64,000 nucleotides of DNA, from positions 1,922,001-1,986,000 of the forward strand of contig NZ_CP102630.1 of the NCBI RefSeq assembly GCF_024721605.1, in the 5' to 3' direction. The DNA comes from Sphingomicrobium flavum. GTDB taxonomy: Bacteria > Pseudomonadota > Alphaproteobacteria > Sphingomonadales > Sphingomonadaceae. This document shows, in pieces, positions 26,416 to 35,807 of the stretch. The notes under the pieces are model-generated. The model saw only the letters and a list, made by a program, of their open reading frames with translations. It was not told where the DNA came from and made no database searches. A program made the translations under genes and the position numbers. The first letter of the stretch is position 1. The number at the start of each line of letters is the position of its first letter.

Positions 26416-27393
26416 TCAGTCCAGCACCGGCAGCATGACGCGCACCAGGCGGATCATTGCCGGGATCATCAGCACCCCGATCATCACCGGCAGCATGCAG
26501 CCAACCAGCGGCACCGACAGCAGCACCGGCAGGCGGTGTGCTCGTTCTTCGGCGCGCATGCGGCGCTTTTCGCGCATTTCCGCTGCATAGGTGCGCAGCG
26601 TGGTCGCGATCGAGCTGCCCAGCTTGGTCGACTGGATCAGCAGGGTCGCGAAGGCGCGAATTTCATCGACGCCGGCCCGGTCCGCCATGCGCCGCAGCGC
26701 ATCCTCGCGGCTGCGTCCGGCGCGCAGTTCGAGCACCACGGCGGCGAACTGTTCGGCCAGCAGCGGGTGCGAATGTTCCATTTCCTTGCCGACGCGGTCG
26801 AAGGCCGTCTCCAGCCCCAATCCCGCTTCGACGCAGACCAGCATCAGGTCGAGCGCATCGGGAAAGCCGTTGACGATCTCTTCCTGCCGCCGATCGGCCT
26901 TGGCGCGGATGAAGAGGCTGGGGAAGTAGAGGCCCGCCAGCGCGGCAACAATGACCGCAAAATAGACTTTGAAGATGGTCAGGTCGACGCCGCCCACCCA
27001 CATGTAAAGCAGCACCACGATCGGCAGGGAAACCACCAGCGCCAGACGTATGAAGGTGTAGGTGCGCGGCGCGGTGGTGCTGGTATAGCCAGCTGCGACC
27101 AACCGCTTGCGCAGCGTGTCGTCGCGCGTGTCGACCAGCGAAATGCCGCTCTTTTCGATGCTGTTGAGCATATCGAACCAGCGCCCTCGCGCCCGGTCCG
27201 AGCGCAGCGTGCCGCCGCCGCCCAGCGTTTCCACCGTGGCGCCGCGGCCGGTCGACTGGTCGAGCCGCTGGCGCGTCGCGCGCCGGTCGCCGACCAGATT
27301 GCCGATGAGCACGGTGAAGAAGACTACCACCATGAACAGCACCGCCAGCGCCAGATAGCGCATGACATCATTCTGGACGAGATTGTCGATCAT
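26416..27393 (-). CDS. tadC: Tad pilus inner-membrane platform protein TadC
   Basis: This 325 aa T2SS F-domain protein has an N-terminal helix, then 'ALDLMLVCVEAGLGLETAFDRV' and 'IQSTKLGSSIATTLRTYAAEMREKRR', the standard T2SSF features, and C-terminal helices. TadC with TadB forms the platform that the CpaF ATPase acts on to polymerise Flp pilin. It follows tadB after 4 bp. Confidence 0.92.
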   Translation of the reverse strand: MIDNLVQNDVMRYLALAVLFMVVVFFTVLIGNLVGDRRATRQRLDQSTGRGATVETLGGGGTLRSDRARGRWFDMLNSIEKSGISLVDTRDDTLRKRLVAAGYTSTTAPRTYTFIRLALVVSLPIVVLLYMWVGGVDLTIFKVYFAVIVAALAGLYFPSLFIRAKADRRQEEIVNGFPDALDLMLVCVEAGLGLETAFDRVGKEMEHSHPLLAEQFAAVVLELRAGRSREDALRRMADRAGVDEIRAFATLLIQSTKLGSSIATTLRTYAAEMREKRRMRAEERAHRLPVLLSVPLVGCMLPVMIGVLMIPAMIRLVRVMLPVLD

Positions 27394-27397
27394 CGCG

Positions 27398-28399
27398 CTA
27401 TACCTTCAGGTCGACCATTTTGCGGATCATCATCACGCCCAAAACCCACATCAGGATAAGGATGGAGAAGGAGGGAATGAAGGCAGGATCTTCCGCCACT
27501 TCGAAGTAAAAACGCGGATTGCCGAGCAGCACGATCATCAGAGCGAACAGCGGCAGGACCGACAGCATTAGCGCGGTCATGCGCCCTTCCGACGACAGCG
27601 CGCGCACTTTCATGAATAGCGCCGCGCGCTCGCGGATCACCTTGGAAAGATTTTCCAGGATTTCCGCCAGATTGCCCCCCGTTTCGGCCTGTACCGACAG
27701 GCTGACCACGAACATGCGGATGTCGTCGAGATCCCAACGTTCGGCCATGGCTTCAAGCGCATCGCGAAGGTCGGCACCATAAGTGACTTCATCGACCACC
27801 AGCCCGAATTCGGACCCGATCGGATCTTCCATTTCGACCGTCAGCAGGTCGAGCGCGGAAGCCACCGGGTGACCCGCGCGCAGGCCGCGCACGAAAATGT
27901 CGAGCGCGACGGGAAACTGCTCCTGCATCTTCTTGCGGCGACGCGTCGCCATGAAGCGCAGGATGGTAATCGGCAACATCGCACCGAACAGCAGCCCGAT
28001 GATGACCAGCAGGAACAACCGCCCCGGCGAAATACTGACCCCCGTCAGCAACATGAAGACCAGCAGCGCGCCGAACACCATGATCGGCAGTGCCATGATC
28101 AGCATGATGATCCGGCTGTTGGGCGTGGTCATCCCGGCCTGGATCAGCAAGCGATGGAGCTTTTGACCCATCCCCGCCATGAAGCCCGGAATCTCGTTCA
28201 TCGGGTCGAAACCCTGCCTCCGCAGCAAGATCAGCGTTTCTTCCCGGCTCATGCCCGTCTCGATCATCCCCAGCCGCTTGTTGATCGCGCGCCCTTCGAT
28301 CCGCCGACCGGCGGTAAAAGCGACGAGCCGCTCGACCGCGATCATCACGGTGATGAACACGAGCAGCAGGATCAGGCCGCGGATGAGAATATCGGGCAT
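27398..28399 (-). CDS. tadB: Tad pilus inner-membrane platform protein TadB
   Basis: This is a 333 aa T2SS F-domain protein with a central cytoplasmic domain ('VALDIFVRGLRAGHPVASAL' and 'LSVQAETGGNLAEILENLSKVIRERA'), flanked by N- and C-terminal membrane helices. It is the partner of TadC. Its start touches the stop of the cpaF/tadA gene by one base, so the genes are in one transcription unit. Confidence 0.93.
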   Translation of the reverse strand: MPDILIRGLILLLVFITVMIAVERLVAFTAGRRIEGRAINKRLGMIETGMSREETLILLRRQGFDPMNEIPGFMAGMGQKLHRLLIQAGMTTPNSRIIMLIMALPIMVFGALLVFMLLTGVSISPGRLFLLVIIGLLFGAMLPITILRFMATRRRKKMQEQFPVALDIFVRGLRAGHPVASALDLLTVEMEDPIGSEFGLVVDEVTYGADLRDALEAMAERWDLDDIRMFVVSLSVQAETGGNLAEILENLSKVIRERAALFMKVRALSSEGRMTALMLSVLPLFALMIVLLGNPRFYFEVAEDPAFIPSFSILILMWVLGVMMIRKMVDLKV

Positions 28400-29820
28400 C
28401 AGTCGAATTTCCTGTCAGGCCGGAACAGTTCATGATCGAGGTCGATGCCATGCGCATGCGCGATTTCGACGAAGCGCGGGCGGATGCCCGTTGCCTCAAA
28501 GCGGCCATTGACCATGCCGTCTTCGTCCAGCCCGAGCTGGCGGAAACGGAAGATTTCCTGGAGGGTGATCACATCGCCTTCCATGCCGGTGATTTCGGCC
28601 ACGCTGGTCAGGCGGCGACGCCCATCCGACAGGCGCGATACCTGGATGATGATGTTGATGGCCGAAGAGATCTGCTGGCGCGCGGAGCGTTCGGGCATGT
28701 CGATCCCGCTCATCCCGATCATCTGCTCGACACGGCCAAGCGCATCGCGCGGCGTGTTGGCGTGGATGGTGGTCATCGATCCTTCGTGGCCGGTATTCAT
28801 CGCCTGCAGCATGTCGAACGCCTCGCCGGCGCGCACTTCGCCGACGATGATGCGATCGGGCCGCATGCGCAGCGCATTCTTCACGAGGTCGCGCGCTGCC
28901 ACTTCGCCGCGACCCTCGATGTTGGGCGGACGCGTTTCGAGCCGCGCCACATGTTCCTGCTGCAACTGCAGTTCGGCGCTGTCTTCGATCGTCACGATCC
29001 GCTCGCGCCCGTCGATGAAGGCCGACATGGCGTTGAGCATCGTCGTCTTGCCCGAACCGGTACCGCCCGAAATCAGCACGTTGCGCTTGGAGCCCACCAC
29101 CGCCTGCAGCACCGTAGCCACTTCGGCGGGGATCGAACCGATCTCGACCAGTCGGTCGAGGCTGATCGGCACCTTGGCGAACTTGCGGATCGAGAGCAAA
29201 GACCCGTCGAGCGCTAGCGGTGGCACCACCGCGTTGACGCGGCTGCCGTCGGCGAGGCGGGCATCGACCAGGGGCGAGGATTCATCGACGCGGCGACCCA
29301 CTGCCGAAACGATCTTCTGGATGATCCGCAGCAGGTGCCGCTCATCCTTGAATCGTACCGGCGAGAGCTCCAGCGTGCCGAAGCGCTCGACATAGACCTG
29401 GGCATGGCCGTTCACCAGAATATCGGTAATCTGCGTGTCCTTGAGCAATGGCTCGAGCGGGCCGAGACCCAGCAATTCGTCGAGCACGTCATCGGTCAGC
29501 TGCTTGCGTTCGGCATGGTTGAGCGCGTGATGCTGCTTGGCCAGTTCCTCGGCGACGATGTCGCCAATCTCGTCGGCTATCTGCTCGCGCGACATGCTTT
29601 CCAGCGCGGCCAGGTTGATCTGGTCGAGCAGGTTCTGGTGCAGCTCCACCTTGAGCTCGGTATTGGAATCGCGCTTGGCAAAGGCCCCGGCATCGCCAAC
29701 GCTCATCAGCTGGCGCGCTTCCTCGCGGCCCTGCTTCTCGCTGTCGTCCATCGGCGTTTCGGGGATGTCGACCTCAGGCCGTTCGTCCGAATTATTGCCG
29801 CGTTTCTTGATATTCCACAT
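28399..29820 (-). CDS. cpaF: Pilus assembly ATPase CpaF/TadA
   Basis: This 473 aa GspE/VirB11-family secretion ATPase powers Flp pilus assembly. It has an N-terminal helical region with 'LGPLEPLLKDTQITDILVNG', the Walker A loop 'ISGGTGSGKTTMLNAM', an Asp box 'ERIVTIEDSAELQLQQEHVA', and a Walker B / His-box region 'RMRPDRIIVGEVRAGEAFDML'. It lies 3 bp after cpaE in the operon. Confidence 0.96.
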   Translation of the reverse strand: MWNIKKRGNNSDERPEVDIPETPMDDSEKQGREEARQLMSVGDAGAFAKRDSNTELKVELHQNLLDQINLAALESMSREQIADEIGDIVAEELAKQHHALNHAERKQLTDDVLDELLGLGPLEPLLKDTQITDILVNGHAQVYVERFGTLELSPVRFKDERHLLRIIQKIVSAVGRRVDESSPLVDARLADGSRVNAVVPPLALDGSLLSIRKFAKVPISLDRLVEIGSIPAEVATVLQAVVGSKRNVLISGGTGSGKTTMLNAMSAFIDGRERIVTIEDSAELQLQQEHVARLETRPPNIEGRGEVAARDLVKNALRMRPDRIIVGEVRAGEAFDMLQAMNTGHEGSMTTIHANTPRDALGRVEQMIGMSGIDMPERSARQQISSAINIIIQVSRLSDGRRRLTSVAEITGMEGDVITLQEIFRFRQLGLDEDGMVNGRFEATGIRPRFVEIAHAHGIDLDHELFRPDRKFD

Positions 29821-29823
29821 GGC

Positions 29824-31029
29824 TTACCGCTCCAGTCCGAGGGCTGCGGCCAGGCCATTGTCGAGCGTGTCGAGATCCTTGCCCAGAGGGCTGCGCCGGC
29901 GGATATCGCTGATCGGCACCCCCCGTTCGATCGCCGACGACATGGTCGCATGATCATTGACCACGGTATAGGCCACGGGCCGCCCCAGCACACGCTCGGC
30001 ATCCTCGCGTGTCACTTTCTTGAACAGTCCCTTTTCAAAGCGGTTGACAATCACGCGCACGTCGAGATCGGCCAAATCCTGTTCCTTGATCAGGTCCAGC
30101 TGGCGCCGCGCCCGATTGAGGCTGGGAATGGTCAATTCGCATACCATCAGCACGAGGTCCGAGCGCGCGAGCATCGACAAGGACCAGTTGGTCCAGTTGG
30201 TCGGCAGGTCGACGAAGACCGTCCCGAATTCCTTCATCGCCAGTTCGACCAGCGTCAGCGCGCGTTCGCTGCTCAGCGCTTCCAGCGGCGTAATGGCATT
30301 GGGCGCGGACACGATCTGCAGCCCGCTGGGATGGTCGGTCGCCACCGTGCGCAGGAAGTCGCCGTCGATGCGACCACCGGCTTCGATCAGGTCATTGAGC
30401 GTCAGCTGCGGCTTCAGTCCCAATTGGAAGGCGGCATCGCCGAACTGCACGTCGAAATCGATGAGGCAGGCCTCGCGCCCGGCATTCCTTTCATTGGTGG
30501 CAAAGCGCGTCGCCAGCTGGGTGATGATCGCGGTCGCGCCGACCCCGCCTTCAGCCTTGATGACCGACACCATGCGCGAATGGCGCGCCGTTCCCTGGCG
30601 CACCTTTTCGTTAAAGGCCTCCCGGATCGGCTTCAGTGAGGTTTCTAGTTCGGCCACATCAAGCGGCAGCGGGATCACGTCATGCGCGCCGCCGCGCACC
30701 AGCGCACGAACAAAGGCCAGCGGCGGATCGAACGCCGCCGCAAGCAGAGGGATATCATTGGCCTGCGACAGCGCGGTGAACTTCTCGACCGCCTTGTCGT
30801 CGTCGACCGACAACTGGATCACTGCCGCCGCCGCACCGTCCAAATCCTTAGCCGACACATCGCCGCCCAGAGGAACGATCACCAGTTCGATCGGAAAACC
30901 CGCCGCGCGCTTTTCCGCCAGCGCCGCCGCATCGCCATCCGTCGCGGTCAGGAACAGGCGCACAGGCGCCTGATGACCGCTGGTCCGCCACGGGCGGCTC
31001 TCGGTGGGATCGTTACTCATGATCGACAT
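29824..31029 (-). CDS. cpaE: Pilus assembly protein CpaE (ParA/MinD-like)
   Basis: The product is about 401 aa from ATG 31029, which has GGAAG 8 nt upstream; an ATG three codons later is also possible. The N-terminal third is a receiver-like domain without clear phosphorylation residues. The C-terminal part is a MinD/ParA-type P-loop domain with the deviant 'KAEGGVGATAIITQLATRF' loop and 'LIDFDVQFGDAAFQLGL'. In Caulobacter CpaE localises the Cpa secretion machinery to the pole; polar localisation here is inferred. Confidence 0.9.
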   Translation of the reverse strand: MSIMSNDPTESRPWRTSGHQAPVRLFLTATDGDAAALAEKRAAGFPIELVIVPLGGDVSAKDLDGAAAAVIQLSVDDDKAVEKFTALSQANDIPLLAAAFDPPLAFVRALVRGGAHDVIPLPLDVAELETSLKPIREAFNEKVRQGTARHSRMVSVIKAEGGVGATAIITQLATRFATNERNAGREACLIDFDVQFGDAAFQLGLKPQLTLNDLIEAGGRIDGDFLRTVATDHPSGLQIVSAPNAITPLEALSSERALTLVELAMKEFGTVFVDLPTNWTNWSLSMLARSDLVLMVCELTIPSLNRARRQLDLIKEQDLADLDVRVIVNRFEKGLFKKVTREDAERVLGRPVAYTVVNDHATMSSAIERGVPISDIRRRSPLGKDLDTLDNGLAAALGLER

Positions 31030-31045
31030 GTTCGGCACTTCCTGT

Positions 31046-31693
31046 TTAATTCGACTGGCTACCGGCGGTGGTATGCGAGCTGGCATCTTCAAGCGTCAGC
31101 GAGGTCGCCACGCTGGGGAACGCAATGCTCGCCAGCAGGAATGCCGTGATGGGACGATATTCCAGTGCACCCGCCTTGATCGCGACGGTCACGATCGGAG
31201 CAACGTCCGCACCGTTCGGATCGCCGGCAAAGCCAAGCCCTGACGGGTCGTAGCGCACTTCCACATCGTCATAATCGATCGGCGCGTACATCAGTTTCAT
31301 CCGGTCGACGATCGCCCGAAATGCGGCATTGTCATAGCTTGCTACCGGGTCGCCATCGATGTCGGCGGGCAGCTTGCCGCCGGTATCGCAACCCTGATCG
31401 TCGCAGGTGATAGTGGTAAAGGCGTTGGCCGGAATGCGATCGCCCTGCTTGATGGTGACCCCGCCGAAAGTCTTGTCGACATAGCTGGCCGTGACGATCC
31501 CGCCCTCGACCGGATTGGTCACCGTCGCGAAGCGCGAGCCATATTGCGACGCCTTCTTGAGCTGGTTGAGCTCGAACAGGTAGCGCCCGGCATCGATCGC
31601 GCCGAGCGTCAGGATCATCAGCAGCGGCAGGACCATGGCGAACTCGGCCGCACCGGCACCCGACTGGTTGCGAAGGAGGCGGATCATCTTCAT
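31046..31693 (-). CDS. TadE-like pseudopilin
   Basis: This 215 aa pseudopilin-like protein has the prepilin leader 'LRNQSGAGAAEFAMVLPLL': cleavage would follow the glycine, with Glu at +5, as for TadE-family substrates of CpaA. A single hydrophobic helix follows, then an extracytoplasmic domain with one cysteine pair ('TCDDQGCDTGG'). It overlaps the next TadE-like gene by 4 bp. Confidence 0.88.
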   Translation of the reverse strand: MKMIRLLRNQSGAGAAEFAMVLPLLMILTLGAIDAGRYLFELNQLKKASQYGSRFATVTNPVEGGIVTASYVDKTFGGVTIKQGDRIPANAFTTITCDDQGCDTGGKLPADIDGDPVASYDNAAFRAIVDRMKLMYAPIDYDDVEVRYDPSGLGFAGDPNGADVAPIVTVAIKAGALEYRPITAFLLASIAFPSVATSLTLEDASSHTTAGSQSN

Positions 31694-32241
31694 ATGCCCG
31701 CCACCGCACTCTGCTGGCTGGCGTTGATCCTCAGTCCGGGTGTGAAGCCGGCAAAGGCAAAGACCGGCCTGTGCGGCAAGCTCGCCGCGACCGTCACCAC
31801 CGGTGCCCCGCTGACCTGGCTGGTATAGATGCCCCCCATCACCACATTGCCCCCCGCTCCATCGTCGACTGACGTCGCGCAGGTGTAGGATACGGTAAAG
31901 GTTTCCCCGTCTTCGGCCCAGCCCCAGATGCGATCGCCAGCCTCGCCCGTCTCCGTCAGGTCGATGGTTCCCTTGCGCGCCAGTTGGCGGGCCTGAAGAT
32001 GCAGATTGTTAGTGCTTGCCAGCGTCGTGCTGCCCGACGTGGGGCATGGGGAAAAAGCCGCGAAGTCCTGGCGCGAGGCGAAGCGCGCGGCGTCGCGCAC
32101 ACTTTCGACCAGCCGGTTCTGCGTGTAGAAATAATAGCCTGTCTCGACACCGCCTGCGAGCAGCAGGACCAATAGCGGCGTGACCAGCGCCATTTCGGCC
32201 GCCGCAGCACCATCCCGATTGCGCAAAACCCCCCGCATCAT
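31690..32241 (-). CDS. TadE-like pseudopilin
   Basis: This 183 aa TadE-type minor pseudopilin has the leader 'LRNRDGAAAAEMALVTPLL' (Gly then +5 Glu), one hydrophobic helix and a globular C-terminus with two cysteines. In the Tad system, TadE and TadF pseudopilins are processed by TadV and are needed for pilus formation. It is coupled by 4 bp overlaps to tadG on one side and the other TadE-like gene on the other. Confidence 0.88.
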   Translation of the reverse strand: MMRGVLRNRDGAAAAEMALVTPLLVLLLAGGVETGYYFYTQNRLVESVRDAARFASRQDFAAFSPCPTSGSTTLASTNNLHLQARQLARKGTIDLTETGEAGDRIWGWAEDGETFTVSYTCATSVDDGAGGNVVMGGIYTSQVSGAPVVTVAASLPHRPVFAFAGFTPGLRINASQQSAVAGI

Positions 32242-33968
32242 TTCACCAGATAGGGCTTGTCACGCCGAATGACGGTTTCAAAGCTGTCCGAATTGACCTC
32301 GATATCCTCGACATATTCGACGTAGATATCCTTGAAGCGGGTGTGCGGATCGCTGCCCGAACCACGCGCCATCGACGGTTCGAGCAGGAACACCTTGACC
32401 CAGCGCGTTACCGGCGCATCCTTCACCTTGCCCGGCGACTTGATCAGCGTCGATGCCTGCACCGCCTGGCAGTTGAGCACGGCAACACCGAGTGTGCGGC
32501 GGTCGGGCTGGCCGTTGGCGACGCTTTCCGCGACGCCAGGGCGCGAAGCAAATGCCGGGCGCGAAAATACCGTCGCCGATTTGGTGGCGTTGCCGCTACC
32601 GGGAATCTGGATCGTCTTGTTGTGGGCAATGCCGACATTGGGCGTACCGCTATGGGTGGGGTTGTCGATTTCCCACTTATAGACGCGGTAGCGGCTCGGT
32701 GTCCCGCTCGCCATGTTGAGCTTGGAGGCGCTGCGCCAGGTCGCTTCGTTCCACCCATAGTTGACCCGGAAATAGGCGTTGACGTCCCATTCTCCGTCGC
32801 CGCGGATGCCCCCGGCGCAATTATGCGTCGACAATGGACCACTATGACAGAGGTCGTGAGGATAGCCCATCGTCTGCGGATCGTCCCAACCATCCGACTG
32901 GAGATAGCCGCGGACCGGCGGCGTCGCAGCGACCTGCTGGTTCTTGGGCAGGTTTTGCGTGTTGTCCTTGATCCCGTTGCGATTCTGGTCGTCGCGGTCG
33001 TCGTCATAATAGGGATTATAGAGCACGGGCGTCCAACTGTCCTGGCAGACACCCGCCCCGTTGACGTCGCAGACGACATCCTTGCGCGTATTGTTGGACG
33101 GCGAACAGGTGCCGCCATATTGCGACGGACAGGTGCTGTTGCCGTTGGCAAACACGTCGAAGCGTGTGTTGAACGCATCGAGCACCGAGGTCGTCATCCC
33201 GGTCTTGGTGGTCACGTTGCTGGTGCCCTGGCATTCGCCGAGCGGCACATTATAGCCAAGCTCTCCGCCAAGCGCCGGCGCGCCATTGCCGAGACCCGCT
33301 TCGAGCCAGCCGAAATTTCCTGGAATGTCCGCATCTCCCGTCACCAGCCGCAGGCCATCGCCCGCATTCATGGTGTGGGGGAGCAGAAGGTTGGTATTGT
33401 TGGAAGGCTCGTCGGGGTTGCACAGCATGACGGGCGGGGTCTTGCAGACCGCCGACCCCATGCTGGCCACCGCCATCGCGGTCGCATTGCCCGATGCCCG
33501 GCTGACCACGGGGGTCAGCGCATAATCGGCGCGCCGTACCACCGTGCGCACGCACACGAAGCGCGCTGCAGCGCTGTTGGCCGCGTCCGTTTCATCGAGC
33601 GCGTTGGCGGTCGGACAAAGTGTCGGATCGGTGGGATGGTCGGCAACCGCATCGGCTTGCGTCGAATAAAAGCGGACATCGGACAGCTGGACCAGCCGCT
33701 GACTGCCCGCGCCGATCAAAGTATCGTTCTGCACCAGCGAGGCTGCGGCCGCCTCGGCGCGCGCAAAGGTCGAACCGCCCTGGTCGAGCTGAGTCGCCGC
33801 CGCGAGCGCTGCCTGGTCGGCGGCATTCTGCAATTCGGTATCGAGCCCGGCCATGCGCGAATAGTCGAAGGCGATCCCCGCAGCCGCGACAAGCGTAACC
33901 GTCAGAATGGCGACGAGCGGTGCTACCGCCCCGTCGTTATTCGTTAGAAGTTTACCAACTCGTCGCAT
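32238..33968 (-). CDS. tadG: TadG-like pilus assembly protein
   Basis: This 576 aa protein has the TadG layout: an N-terminal 'NNDGAVAPLVAILTVTLVAAAG' helix that lacks the Glu of true pseudopilins, followed by 'LDTELQNAADQAALAAATQLD' and a long extracytoplasmic region with several cysteines. TadG is thought to anchor or stabilise the pilus across the envelope. The Asn/Asp/Cys-rich middle (about residues 230-420) is not recognisable as a known domain. Confidence 0.85.
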   Translation of the reverse strand: MRRVGKLLTNNDGAVAPLVAILTVTLVAAAGIAFDYSRMAGLDTELQNAADQAALAAATQLDQGGSTFARAEAAAASLVQNDTLIGAGSQRLVQLSDVRFYSTQADAVADHPTDPTLCPTANALDETDAANSAAARFVCVRTVVRRADYALTPVVSRASGNATAMAVASMGSAVCKTPPVMLCNPDEPSNNTNLLLPHTMNAGDGLRLVTGDADIPGNFGWLEAGLGNGAPALGGELGYNVPLGECQGTSNVTTKTGMTTSVLDAFNTRFDVFANGNSTCPSQYGGTCSPSNNTRKDVVCDVNGAGVCQDSWTPVLYNPYYDDDRDDQNRNGIKDNTQNLPKNQQVAATPPVRGYLQSDGWDDPQTMGYPHDLCHSGPLSTHNCAGGIRGDGEWDVNAYFRVNYGWNEATWRSASKLNMASGTPSRYRVYKWEIDNPTHSGTPNVGIAHNKTIQIPGSGNATKSATVFSRPAFASRPGVAESVANGQPDRRTLGVAVLNCQAVQASTLIKSPGKVKDAPVTRWVKVFLLEPSMARGSGSDPHTRFKDIYVEYVEDIEVNSDSFETVIRRDKPYLVK

Positions 33969-33979
33969 CGTTCTCCATC

Positions 33980-34294
33980 CTACAGTGGGCCGCTTGCCCG
34001 CGCGGCGCCGCCACCAAATCCGCCATTGCCCCCGCCATTATTGTTCCCGCGCTGGCCGCCCATGCCGCCGGTCGAGGTCTGGACGTTGCCTTCGCGATAG
34101 GCCTCGACCGCACCCACCGCGCGTTCGCCATTGTCGCCCGGCTGCGAGGGTCCGCCCGGATATTCGGGATCGGGGTTGATGGTCTGCACCGCCAGATTAT
34201 AGCGCGGCGCTTCGCCAAGCCCGTGATCGACCGGCGCGCAACCTGCGGCAAGGAAGGTCAGGCCAAGGCCCGTCGCAATCAGCTTACAGCGCAT
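33980..34294 (-). CDS. Short CpaD-like lipoprotein of the Tad locus
   Basis: This lipoprotein of about 104 aa starts MRCKLIATGLGLTFLAAGCAP (lipobox AAGC). The mature part 'HGLGEAPRYNLAVQTINPDP' and 'QPGDNGERAVGAVEAYREGN' resembles the end of the conserved CpaD region, after which the protein becomes Gly/Asn-rich. Its place right after cpaC supports a CpaD/RcpB-like role at the secretin. It is about half the usual CpaD length. ATG 34294 is preferred to ATG 34300 because of AAGGAG spacing. Confidence 0.65.
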   Translation of the reverse strand: MRCKLIATGLGLTFLAAGCAPVDHGLGEAPRYNLAVQTINPDPEYPGGPSQPGDNGERAVGAVEAYREGNVQTSTGGMGGQRGNNNGGGNGGFGGGAARASGPL

Positions 34295-35807
34295 GTCCAT
34301 ACTCCTTTTCGAGGGCCTTCAGGTTGACGGCAGCCATGCCGCCGCCACCGGTCGCATCGCTGCCGCGATTTTCCGGCGCATATTGGCTCGGCGGTTCACC
34401 GACCGGATACCAGCTCGGCATCGGCTTCTCGCCCGGCGCACTGATCGGCGGCACGGCGCCGTCGGTCTTGCCGAGCAGAAAGAGATCGAGCTCGTCGGGC
34501 GGGGTCGCGCGATCGGTCGGCAGCTTGTAGCTGCCCGCCGGCAACGGTCGCACCAGGCGCGGGGTTACCACGATCACCAGTTCGGTATCGCGCCGCGAAT
34601 AATCGGTCGAACGGAAGAGCGAACCGATGATGGGTATCGATCCCAGGACCGGGAACTGCCGTACCGTATCGGAAAAGTCGGTGCTGATCAGACCGGCCAG
34701 CGCAAAGCTCTGCCCGTCGCGCAGTTCGACCGTCGTCATCGCCCGGCGCGTGCGCAGCCCCGGCACCACGATGCCGTTGACCGCGACCGAGGCCGACGGG
34801 TCGATCGAGCTGACTTCGGGCGCGACGATCATGTTGATCACGCCGTCCGCGAGCACGGTGGGCGTAAAGTTCAGCCCGACGCCAAATTGCTTGAACTGGA
34901 CCGAAATGGCCGACACACCGCCGTCCGCGCTGCCCGACTGGGCCACCGGGATCGGAAATTCGCCGCCCGCCAGGAAACTGGCGGTTTCGCCCGAGAGCGC
35001 CACCAGCGTCGGCTCAGCCAGCGTCGTTGCCACACCCTTGCGCTCGAGCGCGTCGAGCGATGCGGCCACATTCTGCCCGAACAGGGTGAAGCTGCCCGTG
35101 ATAGCGGCATAGGCGCCGCTCACCTGGTCGAGCGCCACGCCCGCCGGATTGCCGCGATCGAAGACCGAGGCCCCGTCACCGACGGCCGCACCATATTGGT
35201 CGTTGTCCGAGATGAAGAAGCCGGTGCCCAGTTCCTTGACCGCATTGCGGTTCACTTCGGAGAAGCGCACCTCGAGCATGACCTGCTGCGAGGATCCGAT
35301 GCTCATCAGGTTGACGACGCGTCCGGGCGCATAGGTATCGGCGATCTGCATCGCGCGGTCAGCCGCCACGGCGGACGACACGATGCCTTCGAGCACGATC
35401 GAATCGTTGACCATGCGCGCGCCGACATTATCGCTCGGCAGCAGCTGCGAAAGCTGGCGCTTCAACCCGGTCACATCGGGGCCGACCATCACGTCGACCA
35501 CTGCGATCAGGCGGTTGCTGCTGTCATAAAGCGTCAGGCTGGTGGTGCCCATCGACTTGCCAAGCACATAAAGCGACTGGTCGCTCAGCGGCAGGACGTC
35601 GGCGATTGCGCTATTGCCGATCAGCGCCTTGGCGAAGGGCCTGTCGGCGCGCAGCACCTGGCTCTTGTTGACGGGCACGGCCAGCTCGCCGGCATGCACG
35701 CCTTCGGCTGCGCTGATCATCTGGGCCCCGGCGGGCGCGGCGCCAAGTGCCGCCCCCGTCATCGCCAGCGCGATCAACGCGGCTTTGATGCTCCCCTTAC
35801 TGGTCAT
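34284..35807 (-). CDS. cpaC: Pilus secretin CpaC/RcpA
   Basis: This outer-membrane secretin of the Flp pilus is 507 aa from ATG 35807. A signal peptide ends near 'GAAPAGAQ'. The N-terminal secretin/T2SS-T3SS domain reads 'ELAVPVNKSQVLRADRPFAKALIG', a BON-like segment follows, and the secretin core includes 'AEPTLVALSGETASFLAGGEFPIP' and 'LRTRRAMTTVELRDGQSFALAGL'. It overlaps cpaB by 11 bp. A longer open frame to 36101 lies inside cpaB and is rejected. Confidence 0.94.
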   Translation of the reverse strand: MTSKGSIKAALIALAMTGAALGAAPAGAQMISAAEGVHAGELAVPVNKSQVLRADRPFAKALIGNSAIADVLPLSDQSLYVLGKSMGTTSLTLYDSSNRLIAVVDVMVGPDVTGLKRQLSQLLPSDNVGARMVNDSIVLEGIVSSAVAADRAMQIADTYAPGRVVNLMSIGSSQQVMLEVRFSEVNRNAVKELGTGFFISDNDQYGAAVGDGASVFDRGNPAGVALDQVSGAYAAITGSFTLFGQNVAASLDALERKGVATTLAEPTLVALSGETASFLAGGEFPIPVAQSGSADGGVSAISVQFKQFGVGLNFTPTVLADGVINMIVAPEVSSIDPSASVAVNGIVVPGLRTRRAMTTVELRDGQSFALAGLISTDFSDTVRQFPVLGSIPIIGSLFRSTDYSRRDTELVIVVTPRLVRPLPAGSYKLPTDRATPPDELDLFLLGKTDGAVPPISAPGEKPMPSWYPVGEPPSQYAPENRGSDATGGGGMAAVNLKALEKEYGHAL

